A DNA stretch of 64,000 nucleotides from Adiantum capillus-veneris (taxonomy: Eukaryota; Streptophyta; Polypodiopsida; Polypodiales; Pteridaceae), in the NCBI GenBank assembly GCA_014529385.2, contig CM043968.1, positions 24,058,513 to 24,122,512 of the forward strand, read 5' to 3'. Made by a program: the position numbers and the translations under genes. Position 1 is the stretch's first letter, and the number at the start of each line of letters is the position of its first letter. Below are positions 24,556 to 35,259 of this stretch, piece by piece. Below the pieces are notes generated by a model. That model was not told the DNA's origin, searched no databases, and saw only the letters and a list, made by a program, of their open reading frames with translations.

Positions 24556-24808
24556 TACAGAGTGTTGGTCTTCGTGTTCGCAGTAACGGTCTAGTTGTTG
24601 GATACATCTGTGCTCTCTTTTCTTCTCAATGATGTGTGTAAAGTTAACAAGTAATTGAATTAGTATCGCCGCGAGGAATCTATTTCTTTCATTGGATTTG
24701 TGCATGTGGTTGCATCCAGGGACGCCTGGGAAGTGTTATGAAAAGCATTGTTTTAAACTTATAAGGTTTTATTGAGTTTTTGGGCAGGTTCAGACCAATT
24801 TTAAAATA
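24556..24808. other. Spacer after the solo LTR
   Basis: Nothing recognised. It may be the continuation of the interrupted gypsy LTR or its internal leader. Confidence 0.3.
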
Positions 24809-25594
24809 TGCCGGCCGTCCACTTAATTAGTGGACAGCCAGTTAGAAAATAAAGCAACAAAACCAGCCAGCGAATTCTCACTCCCTATTTTGGGTAGAAT
24901 AGAAAAAAAAAAAGAAAAAAAAAAAACGGCTGTGATCTCTACGCGAGCAGCTATTCGTGCCGTGGTCAAGGAGTTATAAAAGCACCACATGCCCTCACTC
25001 AAAAAGGGGGTTACCAACGCCAGCAAGAGAAGACTCTGCCGCCAGAAGATGCGAAGACTCTGCTGCCAAAAGACGCGAGAGATCGCGCGAGACTAGGAAG
25101 CACGGAAGTCGCTTTTCCCGCGCAAGGGCGACAAGTATCTATTGTGGATTCGCCGTACGAATTGTTGTCGCGTGTTTGCAGGTACTTCATCGCGAAGGAG
25201 AAGCGAGAAGGCTTCGGCCTACGCTTGGGAATGCCGGGAACGGAATTCGGAAATTGTCTGTGGAGTCTCGACTCCGAGTACAGGCGGAAAAAGGATTGAG
25301 AGCTCCTCTCTCGGATTTCCCTTACGGGAAGGAACGACCATCGAGTCAAAGATTTAGAACGGAGGGGTTTTCTCCAGTTCTTGTGCTTGTAAAAAGATTT
25401 TCCCTAATAAAGGATTCTCTTTAAGGGGGGGGACCAGCCCATCTTCTGGTCCAAGTACTGTGTCGATCTTCTCACTCTCTCTCTCTCTCTCTCTCTCTAT
25501 TTATTTCTCTCTATATCCTTTGGCTTCAGTATCAAGTGATAAATTCTATTTATCCGAGTATATTTTATATTGTTATGCGCTCCCGTTTGTGACA
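24809..25594 (+). promoter_or_regulatory. GC-rich LTR-like segment with TATA box and polyadenylation signal
   Basis: The segment starts TGCCGGCC and ends GTGACA. It contains ttataaaag at 24974-24982 in good promoter context, aataaa at 25406-25411 and a (CT)n tract at 25474-25499, the order expected of U3-R-U5. It is markedly GC-richer (25000-25400) than its surroundings. No partner LTR, target duplication or clear primer site was found, so it could be a solo LTR or a host promoter. Confidence 0.35.
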
Positions 25595-25754
25595 CTAGGG
25601 CTCTGGCGGGTCCGGCAATGATAACCGCTCTGATACCGTCTACAGAGAGGACGCATATCGTGTCCTTGTCTTTGTAGAAGTAATGCCTGGAGAGGGTGAG
25701 TGTTCTCTAAAGAGTTGCCAAGCCTTCCTAGAGTCTTGGCTCCAGAGCATCTAA

Positions 25755-25757
<3 letters not shown>

Positions 25758-25842
<85 letters not shown>
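25758..25842. repeat. (CT)n microsatellite
   Basis: About 42 CT units lie within the decayed LINE ORF2. Confidence 0.97.
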
Positions 25843-25845
<3 letters not shown>

Positions 25846-26649
25846 CTGAGCTAAGAAAGCTCTCTTCTTTCGTCGTGAGGCGTCGGAAACGTATATGTGA
25901 CTAACCATGCGAGATGTCTCCTCTTTCTGGAGCAGGGTTCTCGTCTCTCGACACTCATTGTACCAACCATTGTGAGGCATGCTCCCAAACCGTGTTTTCT
26001 CAGTAACCTGGGAGGGTAAAAGCTATGGTTGCGGCTGTGTGTATCATCTCCGTCAATATCTGGATGAGCTCATACAAGGGTCTATCCCCTGCAAGAACAC
26101 CATACAACTCTATTGTATACACTCCAACTGTCTCTCAACAAAAGTGGTATCTCGGATGGCGATGTGCTACGTGATGAAAGCCACCAATAGTGTAAGTAAA
26201 ATCTACTACAAATGATATATAAGCATGATCTACAGCCACTCCAATAGGTCTGAGCAAGACTGATAAAACCTGAATGAGTGGTATAAGTGATGTGGGAACC
26301 AAAACATGATTCATAATGCTGGCACCATGTCTATGAGGGAAGCACATAAAGCTGCCTGAAGAGGAGTATTTATCAAGGCCATTCAAAATGGCTATGTGTT
26401 GTGCCCATCTCAATCAAGTATATCTCATACTCGATCAACTCCTTAGCATCCTCTGAGGTCCTACAGAGCCCCATCTTTTTGGAGTCTAGCTCTATCAACA
26501 TCTCCTCGGAAGTGTCAAAGAAGGATGCTTGATGACATGTTGTCCTAGCATTGAAATCCCAGAGTAGGATGACATCTCCATCCCTCTAGAACTCCCAATA
26601 TCCTCATTTAGTATCATGTATGGTGACTGCCCGTTAGGTGAAGCATAAT

Positions 26650-26828
26650 GAGATATGCTAGGAGGGAAGTAGCATATAGCAATGTAGAGAGCTCTTCCCT
26701 CCACTGCTTTGACTCTGACCCACATATAGCAGGCATACTGAGATATGCTAGGAGGAAGGTAGCATATGGCAATGTAGTGAGCTCTGCCCTTCACTGCTTT
26801 GACTCTGACCCACATATAGAGGGCATTC
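26650..26828. repeat. 90-bp in-frame tandem duplication in the LINE endonuclease
   Basis: Copies at 26650-26739 and 26740-26828 share gagatatgctagga, gtagcatat and gctttgactctgaccc. The duplication preserves frame and doubles a 30-residue block (MWVRVKAV to PPSIS). Confidence 0.9.
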
Positions 26829-27056
26829 TCATTTCTACGAACCACCTGAATGATAGGGTGTAACTCCTCTCTAGATAACACTGCTACTTCTCTTGATCCT
26901 CTACTATTGTGCTCATTACAAGCCACTTGTAATGAGCACACATATAGAGGGCATTCTCATTTCTACGAACCACCTGAATGATAGGGTGTAACTCCTCTCT
27001 AGATAACACTGCTACTTCTCTTGATCCTCTACTATTGTGCTCATTACAAGCCACTT
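26811..27056. repeat. 128-bp tandem duplication in the LINE endonuclease
   Basis: Copies at 26811-26938 and 26939-27056 are nearly identical (cacatatagagggcattctc, cctgaatgatagggtgtaac, gccacttg). The second copy is cut by the gypsy insertion at its final bases. Confidence 0.95.
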
Positions 27057-27603
27057 GTCACAAAACTGTTGACGTGGCTGCCCTGTACGCACACACACAC
27101 ACACACACCCTCCCCCTTGGCATGGAAAATCCCTGAAAATGCTGACGTGGCACTGCAGTACGGGCAAGCCCGCAATTCGCGGAAATGATGCCACGTGGCG
27201 GCTATACGGACGTCCGCAAATCGCGGCGCTTTTTGCGGTAGGATTTTTGGCCAGCTTTTGTGTGGCTGCTTTTCCTACGCAAGAGGGGAGAGAGAGAAGC
27301 CTCTTTTGTTTTATTTTTCAAGCGCTTTTAACTTGAAGCTTTTGGGACAGCTTTTGGGGCTCTTCTTTTAGCATCCCTTGTAATCTTTTGAATAAGCGCG
27401 TAGGCCTCTCACAACTCAGAGCATCTGGATGCAGAGTCTGAGAGTGAGCGCTTGCCTGCACTCTTGTACTTTGAACACAGATTAATAAAAAAGGAAATAC
27501 CGAAGGGGCACCAGCCTCTGGGGCCAACATCTCTAGGCACGGAACTCCGTCGGGCCAGTGTCGAATCAATTGTGAACTGTGAACTGTTTGAAGTGATTAA
27601 TTG
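27056..27603 (+). repeat. 5' LTR of E1, 3'-truncated
   Basis: It begins TGTCACAAAACTG and follows the 3' LTR base for base with scattered changes to gaagtgatta, after which RT coding sequence begins. It has an (AC)n run near 27090 and a very short GA tract near 27288, where the 3' LTR has a long (GA)n. The U5 module with aataaaa and ggggcaccag lies at about 27483-27560. Confidence 0.9.
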
Positions 27604-29969
27604 CGCCGAGAGATGTCTACAAGATAGCCTTTCGGACAACTTTTGGATTATTTGAGTTTTTGGTGATGCCTTTTGGCCTAACCAATGCTCCTGTGACATT
27701 TAACCGGATGATGGACAAGATTTTAGACTATTTGTTGGCACTTTTTTTGACGATATCATTGTTTTCTCCAAGGATGAGACAAAACATAGAGAACATCTGC
27801 TTCAAGTCTTTCAGGCATTACGAGATCACAACTTGGTGATTAATGCAAAGAAAAGTGAATTTTTCCTACCAGAGATACACTTTTTGGGACACATTGTCCC
27901 AGCAGCGGGAGTGCAGATGGATCCGGCCAAGATAGAGACTATCCGTCATTGGCCCGATTTGAAGAATGTCCATGAAGTTAGAAGCTTCTTGGGATTGTGC
28001 TCGTACTACAAGCGGTTCATTAGAAGTTTGCAGAGGTTGCTTCCCCTTTGCATATCTTGACAAGTCCTTTTCTCGTGGGGACCCACAGAGGTGATTGCCT
28101 TTCAGACTTTGAAAGAGAAATTGACTGCCGGACCAGTTTTGACTTTGCCGGATTTGTAGAAGTCATTTGAAGGACATTGTGATGCTTGTGGTCGTAGTCT
28201 GGGTGCGGTCTTAATGCAAGAAGGCCATGTCATTTCCTACAAGAGCCGATTGTTCTCAAGGTCGGAATTGACAGCACAGATTTATGAGAAAGAGCTTTTG
28301 GCGGTTATCCATGCTCTTACTCAGTGGCAGCACTACCTACTCGGAGCGGATTTTACTGTCTTCACAGACCATCAGAGTTTACGCTACTTCTTGTCATAGA
28401 AGCAGCTCTCAAAAAAGCAGATGCGGTGGGCGAACATCTTGTCACAGTTTCACTTCCAGATTCTCCATGTGCAAGGACTGAAGAATTTGGTGGCAGATGC
28501 TTTGTCTCGGAAGCCGTTGGTTCTGGCTATTTTTGTGATACATCATAGGAGCTTCGAGGATATGGTCGATCAGTATGCCACAATACAGATTTTGCAGATA
28601 TCTTTACATGGATACGGGATGGGGAGACGGGAGCAAGATATTCCATTCCGGATGGCTACTTGATGAAGAAAACCATGTTGTGCGTTACACACCCGTTGAG
28701 GGAAAAGGTTATGACCGAATGCCACTGTCCGCCTTTTACGGGTCACCGCGGAATTGCTACCACTTTGAAAGGGGTAGAGATACTTCTATTGGTCGAGACT
28801 CAAAAAGGATGTGGACGAGTTTGTGCACAGTTGCTTGGTATGCCAGAAGGTCAAGTTTGATAGGCATAAAGCACAAGGATTGTTACAGTCTTTGCTCATA
28901 CCCACCCGCCCATGGGAAAGTATTGCAATGGATTTCATTTTTTATCTCCCGAGAACACAGTGGTCACGATGGTATCTGGACTGTTATTGACAGATTTAGC
29001 AAGCAGGCTTATTTCATTCCAGTAAAGAAAACAATCAAGCCGGATCACTTAGCGAGACTGTTTGTGGCCCAAATTTTCAGATTACATGGCATGCCCGAGA
29101 CGATTGTCTCTGACAGAGACCCCAGATTTACGAGTTTGTTTTGGAAGGCAATTTGGGAGAACATTGGCACGCAGTTGCAGTTCTCGTCATCTTTCCACCC
29201 GCAGACTGACGGGCAATCTGAGATTGCCAATTCAGTGGTTTTAGATTTATTGAAGTCTTACATCTCAGATCAGAAGACTCAATAGGAAAAATATCTACCT
29301 TTGGTGGAATTTGCCTACAACAACACGATACACTCTTTGACGGGGAAGGCGCCATTTGAGATTATTGAAGGTGCTATGAAGGTTCCATCCTTTCTAAGCA
29401 CGAAAGATAAGATTTTTGAAGCCGATGAGTACACAAGCGACTTGGACACGGCTTTTGCCAAGGTCCGCGAGGCTTTGCAAAAATCTCAAGAAAGACAGGA
29501 AAAGGCAGCAGATTGCCATCGTTGCGATTTGAAATTGAAGGAGAATGATTGGGTGCTCTTACATTTTGAGAAGGCACGCCTGAGAAAGAAGAAGGGAAAG
29601 GAGAGGCTTTTTCCACAGCTTAGTATGAGATACTACGGACCTTTCCAGATCTCCGAAAAGATCAATGATGTCTCCTCCGACTGAAAATGCCTGTCACTTG
29701 CAGGATTCACAATGCATTTCATGTGAGTGTTGAAACCTTTTAAAGGTGATGTGCCTGAAGATGGGGAGCCTGATGAGCAACCCGAAGTAGAAGAAAACGA
29801 GCAGATCCTTGTTCCTGAACAGATATTGGCACATAAGGACAGAAAGAATAAGGGTAAATCAGAAGGTGGTTCTTGGTTCTTGGTTAAATTCAAGAACTAT
29901 CCTGCATTGGATGCGAAGTGGATGGAGGAGGAGAACCTAGCAGATACTCCTCAAATTGTGAAACTTTAG
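27604..29969 (+). pseudogene. pol: gypsy pol of E1, RT to chromodomain
   Basis: RT enters at VYKIAFRTTFG and shows MPFGLTNAPVTFNRMMD; the catalytic region is frameshifted. Then SEFFLPEIHFLGHIV and VRSFLGLCSYYKRFI (27833-28060), RNase H with YEKELLAVIHALTQWQHYL and FTDHQSLRYF (28214-28399), integrase zinc finger and core with GHDGIWTVIDRFSKQAYFIP, IVSDRDPRFTSLFW and FHPQTDGQSE (28575-29285), the integrase tail (RYYGPFQISEKIND) and chromodomain (LVKFKNYPALDAKWMEEEN, 29727-29969). It is split by several stops and shifts; gag and protease are missing. Confidence 0.9.
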
Positions 29970-30591
29970 CTTGAAGCTTTTTGGTTTAGCATAGTCTATT
30001 CCAAATGGAACCTAGAATTCAACTTGGCAAGAGATCTGGTACAGTGGGTTTGCACAAGAGGGGAGTTACTCCGCTCCTTTGTCAACAGATGCCTCGATTT
30101 TTGAATACTAGAGTCACTAATGTCTCTTTGAGCTTCAGGGATACTAAGAGCTGACAGTATTCTACTGTATGACTTTATAAAATGGAATTCCTGAATATGA
30201 AACTGATTTATTCTCGACTTGTTTAAGTGCAGGAACTGATAGACGAAATAACTGCAGCATTTTGGTCTGAATGATCTCGATAGACATGGTTGCAATAGGG
30301 GTTAGTCAATCGAGCATCTATGAGGTCCTGAGTGGATCTAGGTGCGATCGCTAATTGCATTGCCGATAAATCATGGTCTGAGATCCGAATGAATGTTGAA
30401 TGTGATTTGTCATGTGATGTCCTGTGATGTCCTATGATGTCGTGTGATGTGACTGTCGATTGGTACATGTGCTAGATGTGTGTTCCTAGTGCGTAGGTAC
30501 TAATAGTCGATGTCTGTTAAGACAGTTTATGGCTTCTGCCTGTTTTGCAGGCGTAATCGAGGGCGATTACAATGCTTTCAAGAGGGGGGTA
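29970..30591 (+). other. 3' untranslated region and polypurine tract of E1
   Basis: Non-coding sequence between the chromodomain stop and the 3' LTR. The purine-rich tcaagaggggggta directly precedes TGTCAC at 30592 and is the primer for plus-strand synthesis. Parts recur in antisense at 48470-48700, showing the same family. Confidence 0.85.
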
Positions 30592-30812
30592 TGTCACAAA
30601 CTGGTGACGTGGCTGCCCTGTATGCGCATACACACCCTCCCCCTTGGCGTGGAAAATCCCTGAAAATGCTGATGTGGCGCTGCAGTACGGACAGGCCCGC
30701 AATTCATGGAAATGATGCCACGTGGAAGCTGTACGGACGTCCGCAAATCACGGCGCTTTTTGCCGCAGGATTTCTAACCAGCTTTTGCGTGGCTGCTTTT
30801 CCTACGCAAGAA

Positions 30813-30886
<74 letters not shown>

Positions 30887-31201
30887 CCTCTTTTGCTTTA
30901 CTTTTCAAGTGCTTTTAACTTGAAGCTTTTGGGGCTCTGTTTTTAAGCGGGTAGGCCTCTCACAACTCAGAGCATTAGGACGTAGAGTCTGAGAGTGAGC
31001 GCCTGCCTGCACTCTTGTACTTTGAACACAGATTAATACAAAAAGAAATACCGAAAGGGGCGCCAGTCTTTGGGGCCAATATCTCTAGGCACAGAACTCC
31101 GCTGGGCCAATGTCGAATCAATTGTGAATTGTGAACTGTTTGAAGTGATTATTTGTGGTGGCGTGGTAGATTCTCAACTTGGAGTGTCCAAGTCTGTTAC
31201 A
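30592..31201 (+). repeat. 3' LTR of E1
   Basis: The 610-bp LTR runs from TGTCACAAAC to CTGTTACA. It contains about 37 GA units at 30806-30883, absent at this length from its 5' partner, and the U5 module near 31031-31098. It is followed directly by the CCACT duplication. Confidence 0.95.
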
Positions 31202-32240
31202 CCACTTGTCTGCATGTGCTCTCCCATTTGTATCCAGTTACCCTCAAAAGTGTGTTCTTTGGGCTCTGATGAGTCTCTCAAAAGCAAGTCATGTCCCTCC
31301 CTCTGAAATCATTCTCAAATGCTCTGACATCCGATCATAATGAGCCATTGCAATTCCATACCGCGAGCTTTAGGTTGGTGCCTATAGGTCTCGCACCGTC
31401 ATGCCATGCGTCTGTCAAGTACTACCACTTTGCCTCCTCTATAAAAGGTGAGTTTTCCCCTCTCTCTGGCAGCCAAGATCTTAGGCATACATTCTTTCAT
31501 GTGTGCTAGTTGAGACATTGTAAGATCATCTCCCAAAAAAATCCCTGTTTTAAGGAAGTCCTTCCTCTCTTCTATGGTAGCAAAATGAATGATTAGAGCA
31601 CGTTCCTTGGAGGTTCCCCCATCACCTCCTCCTTTCTTGTCCAATCTCCATACTCCGGTGTTTTTGCTCCATGATTCCCATATGTCCATAAAAGGTTTTT
31701 CAATTCCTCGTCGACATTGTTGGTGTCCTTGACACTCGGGACTAGTACATGTAGAGTGCATGCCTTCCTTCTTTGCTCTTCCTCAACTTGTCATGTTGAT
31801 AATAGAGGTGGGAGTGGGGGTTACATGTTTACCTTTTTTGACCACTAGGATCCATTGGTCCGCTTCCTCTACTTGCTTCTTGGTGCGGGTGAGTATCTCT
31901 ACTCATGAAATGGTCTCACGTGCCTTCTTCTCCTCCTCCGCTTCGAGCACTTATGCCTTAATAATATTCAGCTCATCTACTATGGTGGGCTGAATTTGGC
32001 CTTCTTCAAACTTGGTCCGGGAGAGCATATCCTCCAACTCTTCCTTTACTTTGTTGATTTCTTCATCTCGTGCCTCCACTTTGCTTTTGAGAGAGGCACA
32101 CTTCGCTGTGATCTTCTCCGATAGGGCCCTATTGACGATGTCAAGGGCCCTATCCGTTGCTTTCTTGTGTGCCAAAATGGCTTTCTTGATGGCCGCTTCC
32201 ACCTCTTTTCTCGTCATTCTATCGTCCTTAGCCATCTTCT
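31202..32240 (-). pseudogene. LINE ORF1 and start of ORF2, 5' part of split copy
   Basis: ORF1 starts near 32235 (MAKDDRMTRKEVEAAIKK) with a long coiled coil (KSKVEARDEEINKVKEELED), then 31399-31761 has the RNA-binding and C-terminal region (ERALIIHFATIEERKDF, IFLGDDLTMSQLAHMKE) like L1-type ORF1 proteins. ORF2 begins at about 31380 with the endonuclease N-terminus (LKLAVWNCNGSL). E1 then interrupts it at CCACT. ORF1 chaperones LINE RNA; the endonuclease nicks target DNA. Stops and shifts make this copy inactive. Confidence 0.75.
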
Positions 32241-32502
32241 TACTTGCTTTGATGGGAATGTTGGACTACAATGACCTCCCTCTATCATACATCACAGCCA
32301 ACATAACGAGAGAGGAGCAAGCTGCCCCCCTGCTAAGCTAAGCTTAACCCCTTGCTTGCCTTAAGCAAGCACCCCTTGTGCTTGCATATTACAAGCAGGC
32401 CCTCTGCTTAGGGGAAAATTAGGTGCAGCGTATTGAGATGTACGGACGACGGGGGGGGGGGAGAGGGGGAGAGATGAAAAAGACAAAGTAAAAGGACCTT
32501 AC
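32241..32502 (-). other. LINE 5' region abutting PDX2 intron
   Basis: It contains a G run near 32450 and gctgccccc / ccccttgcttgcc repeats upstream of LINE ORF1. The last PDX2 exon expected downstream is not seen here, so the LINE probably inserted in the intron after the exon ending at 32503. Confidence 0.4.
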
Positions 32503-32600
32503 CATCGTGAATCTGAAGTAAGCTCCGGATGAAAAGCCGTCGCTAGAAGATTGCCTTGCTTGACTGCAACAGCTACCTTCTGTCCATTATTACCTTCATC
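32503..32600 (-). CDS. PDX2: Pyridoxal 5'-phosphate synthase glutaminase subunit, penultimate exon
   Basis: This 98-nt exon is bounded by an acceptor (gcatag) and donor (gtaagg) on the minus strand. It is read in phase with the exon at 32756-32900 and encodes [20 protein letters not shown], the conserved C-terminal block of PDX2/PdxT amidotransferases carrying the catalytic-triad His (HPEL). The enzyme hydrolyses glutamine and passes ammonia to PDX1 for vitamin B6 synthesis in the cytosol. The following terminal exon is not seen. No stop or shift is present, so the gene may be functional with long transposon-filled introns. Confidence 0.85.
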
Positions 32601-32755
32601 CTATGCATTTAATAAGCACAAAAATAAGCAAAGATGTAATATAACAACTTGAAACCTATGCAAAGCTTTTTCTTCAGCCATGGGATGAACAATATTCAGA
32701 AAACATCTTGCAGATCGACAAAGGAAATCTACAAGGAAAATTTTTTATCACTCAC

Positions 32756-32900
32756 CCCATTGGTAACAGTATAATCAGCCAACACTTCGACAGCAGGACC
32801 TGTCTCCAAGATAGCAGGAGCTCGGATAAAAACTGTGCGGAAGCTAGATGGTCCACCTTCTGTTGCAGCTAGTGCAGGCACTGCAAGTTCAGTCTCAAAA
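32756..32900 (-). CDS. PDX2: Pyridoxal 5'-phosphate synthase glutaminase subunit, internal exon
   Basis: The exon is bounded by an acceptor (ctacag) and a strong donor (gtgagt). It encodes FETELAVPALAATEGGP, then VFIRAPAILETGPAVEVLAD, the segment conserved in plant PDX2 between the oxyanion/nucleophile half and the HPEL block. The acceptor could alternatively lie 8 bases upstream (at 32908), adding a partial codon set; the phase chosen here joins cleanly to SFETEL as in known plant proteins. Exons for the N-terminal half, including the nucleophile Cys, were not found in the window. Confidence 0.85.
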
Positions 32901-33500
32901 CTGTAGAGCTGTAACAACAAACTCAGTGAAATTTGTGTACCCATAATTAAAATTAAGTAATAGGATTATTCTAAACCATAATTTTGAATAAAAAATTACT
33001 ACTGCTGTTAGAAATGAGCATGGCATGCTGAATATATACATAATAATAATAAAGCCTGTCTCATACCAAAACAAAAATTTCTAGTTTCTCTCCTTTTAAG
33101 TCACATATGTGTCACTGCCTCACTGTCACAGGATGTACACAGAACAGATACCGCGATTTTCACTACACGGAGATATCATTCAACTCCTTCATGCCGACTA
33201 GTGATGCGCCCTAGAACCCCAAAAACCCTAAAGAAGAGGACTGACCCTAAAATGACCTAGGATAAGGGTCCAGCACAATGCCAGCCTACCAAACAGGACA
33301 CATACATGGAAAAACAGGACCAGGAAGATACATCTATTCACTTTCTGCTAGGCACAACAGCCATCAATACCCAACCCATGCTCCTGTGAAATACCGAAGC
33401 CATAGCCCACCACAGACAGTGGTGAAACTATTAACAAGGTGAGGTGCTAGCTGCATATATCAAATGCTCTGCCTGAAGATCATTGCGACACTATGATCCT
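32901..33500. other. Probable PDX2 intron and transposon flank
   Basis: AT-rich sequence directly upstream of the exon fits an intron. From about 33110 the composition changes toward the retroelement material at 33.5 kb, but no boundary could be fixed. Confidence 0.4.
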
Positions 33501-33782
33501 ATACTCTCCCATGCTGTAATCTCTATATCATACTTGGTACACAGAAGTTATTATCTGTATGCTAAAGTCTCTCCGCACATGCATGCCAAACCATTGAAGT
33601 AGGTGGTACACTTGGATGTTGACCGGAAGGGCATCAATCACTGGTACAGCTTTATGAGTTTTCCCTGCGGCTAGCTCAGCCACCATGAATCCAAAAGACA
33701 AAGCAACCCAACAAAGTGGCTCAGGAGTACATCTGCCAAAATGGTTTAAGAAGACATCCAGCACACCATCCAAAGGTCGCAA
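33501..33782 (-). pseudogene. gypsy protease-region fragment
   Basis: The minus-strand frame contains FMVAELAAGKTHKAVPVIDALPVNIQ-type sequence matching, in shorter stretches, VGELEAELATGQTQKGVPLI and GALPIAIQGYH of element E5 (52200-52466), then a frameshifted GMHVRRDFSIQI like LLGMHWHN. It is therefore the C-terminal part of a retropepsin. It lies on the opposite side of the shared 3' module from that expected. Confidence 0.6.
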
Positions 33783-34477
33783 GAAGTGGGCAAGGAAACC
33801 AAGGGTGATGAGAAACTATGCATGATACTCCATTAAATGGAGCACCAGAAGTCATCTAGAAGTATCCTCAAGAGTACACAGAGGTAACTGCTGCCTCAAA
33901 TCCACGTCGGATTGGAGCCACCATTGTCGCTGGAAGCTCCAGAGCTAGGGCCAGGCGTCCCTTGCCCCTGGAAATACGGCTTCTCCTTTTGTCCAAATCG
34001 GAACTCTTGATATTCTGGCGTAGTAAAATTAACCATCACAGCCAGACCGCACTGATCTTCCACGAGTATCTTGATGCACTAAAATTACATACCCAGGCAA
34101 TCTCATCCAATTAGGAATATTCAATGGTTGGCACATCACAATGCAACACAAATGCTCACATATGCATGTTACAAGACATAGAAACATAAAGTCGCCAATG
34201 AACACTCCTCCCGCATAACCTAACAAGATCTGGGCCGAGAGATATTCAACCACTCCCTCATCACTCCTCCCGCATAACCTAAAAAGGTCCGTGCCGGGAG
34301 ATATAGAGGCCTTTTACAACCAAACGCCCTCCAGACCGCAGCCTGCATCGTTTGGAGGTGCTGAGAGTAACCACTGCTCAGACTTCTTAATACTCCTCCC
34401 GCATAACCATCCAGGTCCGGGCCGGGAGTCACAACAACAATATTTTTCAAGCATACAACCAAACGCTCCCCAGACAT
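33783..34477 (-). repeat. Conserved non-coding gypsy module with tandem motifs
   Basis: Three copies of an ataacc-type motif within cccgcataacc (minus: ggttatgcgggaggagt) each follow a cggacct-like motif at about 34208, 34269 and 34397; two copies of gagcgtttggttgta-like sequence lie at 34315-34340 and 34450-34470. The block to about 33985, including gtaacatgcatatg and gtaattttagtgcatcaaga, matches 52640-53125 of E5 on the plus strand, where it forms the 3' untranslated region. Confidence 0.7.
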
Positions 34478-34873
34478 TCCATATTAATCCTTGATCAAAA
34501 TACAACTCTCACGGGTCCTCGGCTCTCAGACTCTGTGTCCAGATGCTCTGAAGAGTGAAGCCCTTGGGCCCTTTTTATTCTTACAAGGGATGCCAAAATC
34601 AGAGTCCCAAAAAACATAAACTCAAAAGCAAACTACCCCAAAAGAAACTTGTCCTAATAAATTGCCAAAAAAAACCAATGCAAATTGCAGAAATCTGTAA
34701 AGGCTACCACGTCATCAACCAACGCAAAAAGTGGGATTCCGTACAATATGCCACGTCAACCTACCAACACGTTTTGCGAGGGTCCATACTGCTACCACGT
34801 GGCATTTTTGCTGCAGAGTCATTGTGTGTGCGTGTGTGTCCAGGCAAGGTTGCCACGTCATCATTTTGTGACA
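34478..34873 (-). repeat. Partial 3' LTR of E2
   Basis: The minus strand starts TGTCACAAAATGATGACG directly after a polypurine tract. It runs through several ccacgtggc / gacgtggca motifs to the agcatctgga-type region shared with E1 and breaks off within the region before the U5 module. Confidence 0.8.
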
Positions 34874-34886
34874 TACCCCCCTCTTG
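34874..34886 (-). other. Polypurine tract of E2
   Basis: Minus strand caagaggggggta immediately precedes the LTR start TGTCAC, as in E1. Confidence 0.85.
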
Positions 34887-35259
34887 AAAGACTTGTAATT
34901 ATCCTCGATTATGCCTGTAAAATCAGACATAAGCCATAAACCAGTTCAATAGAAATTGACTCTAAGTACCGATGCAGTAGACGACACCAATCCAACATTT
35001 CTACAAAGACGACAGTCACATCACTTGACACAATCAGATCACGTTCAAATCACAGTGAGATCAAATCAATCACAGAAAGATTCATTCCAAACCTCAGACC
35101 ATGACTGCTAGCAACGTATTTAGTAATCGCATCTAGATCCATCTCGGACCTCACTGATGTCGAATTAACTAATCATTATTGCGATCATGTCTATAGAGAT
35201 TTTGGACTCGAGCACTGTCATGTGCAAGTTATCATTTCTAGGGATCGCAATCCATCAGT

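Larger units (their letters stand above)
25640..27055 (-). pseudogene. LINE ORF2, endonuclease half, 3' part of split copy
   Basis: Minus strand: the endonuclease/exonuclease/phosphatase-type domain continues from 31202 across the inserted gypsy element. It shows MWVRVKAVEGRALYIAICYF (26750 area), a C-terminal block GASIMNHVLVPTSLIP and VDHAYISF (26200-26330), and then the linker HNGWYNECRETRTLLQKEE (25850-25980), which aligns with KKKWFDMECYQIRKHLL of the LINE at 63.2 kb. Two tandem duplications lie inside it. The frame dissolves in a (GA)n tract; no RT domain follows, so the 3' half is missing. Confidence 0.75.
27056..31201 (+). mobile_element. gypsy element E1, complete ends, internal deletion
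   Basis: The element is bounded by perfect target duplications CCACT (27051-27055 and 31202-31206). It comprises a truncated 5' LTR (27056-27603), pol from mid-RT to chromodomain (27604-29969), a 3' untranslated region, polypurine tract (30576-30591) and a complete 3' LTR (30592-31201). The 5' LTR lacks its last 50 or so bases plus primer site, gag, protease and the RT N-terminus, all removed in one junction. It inserted into the minus-strand LINE endonuclease. Confidence 0.95.

Noticed and set aside
24957-25424. 155-codon plus-strand Arg/Ser-rich frame
   Set aside because: Reflects GC-rich LTR-like sequence downstream of a TATA box; starts and composition do not resemble a conserved protein.
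25627-25638. Minus-strand cggtatcagagc, resembling a tRNA-iMet primer site
   Set aside because: An 11 of 12 match, but the adjoining sequence is LINE ORF2 decay on the same strand and no LTR terminus or partner could be placed.
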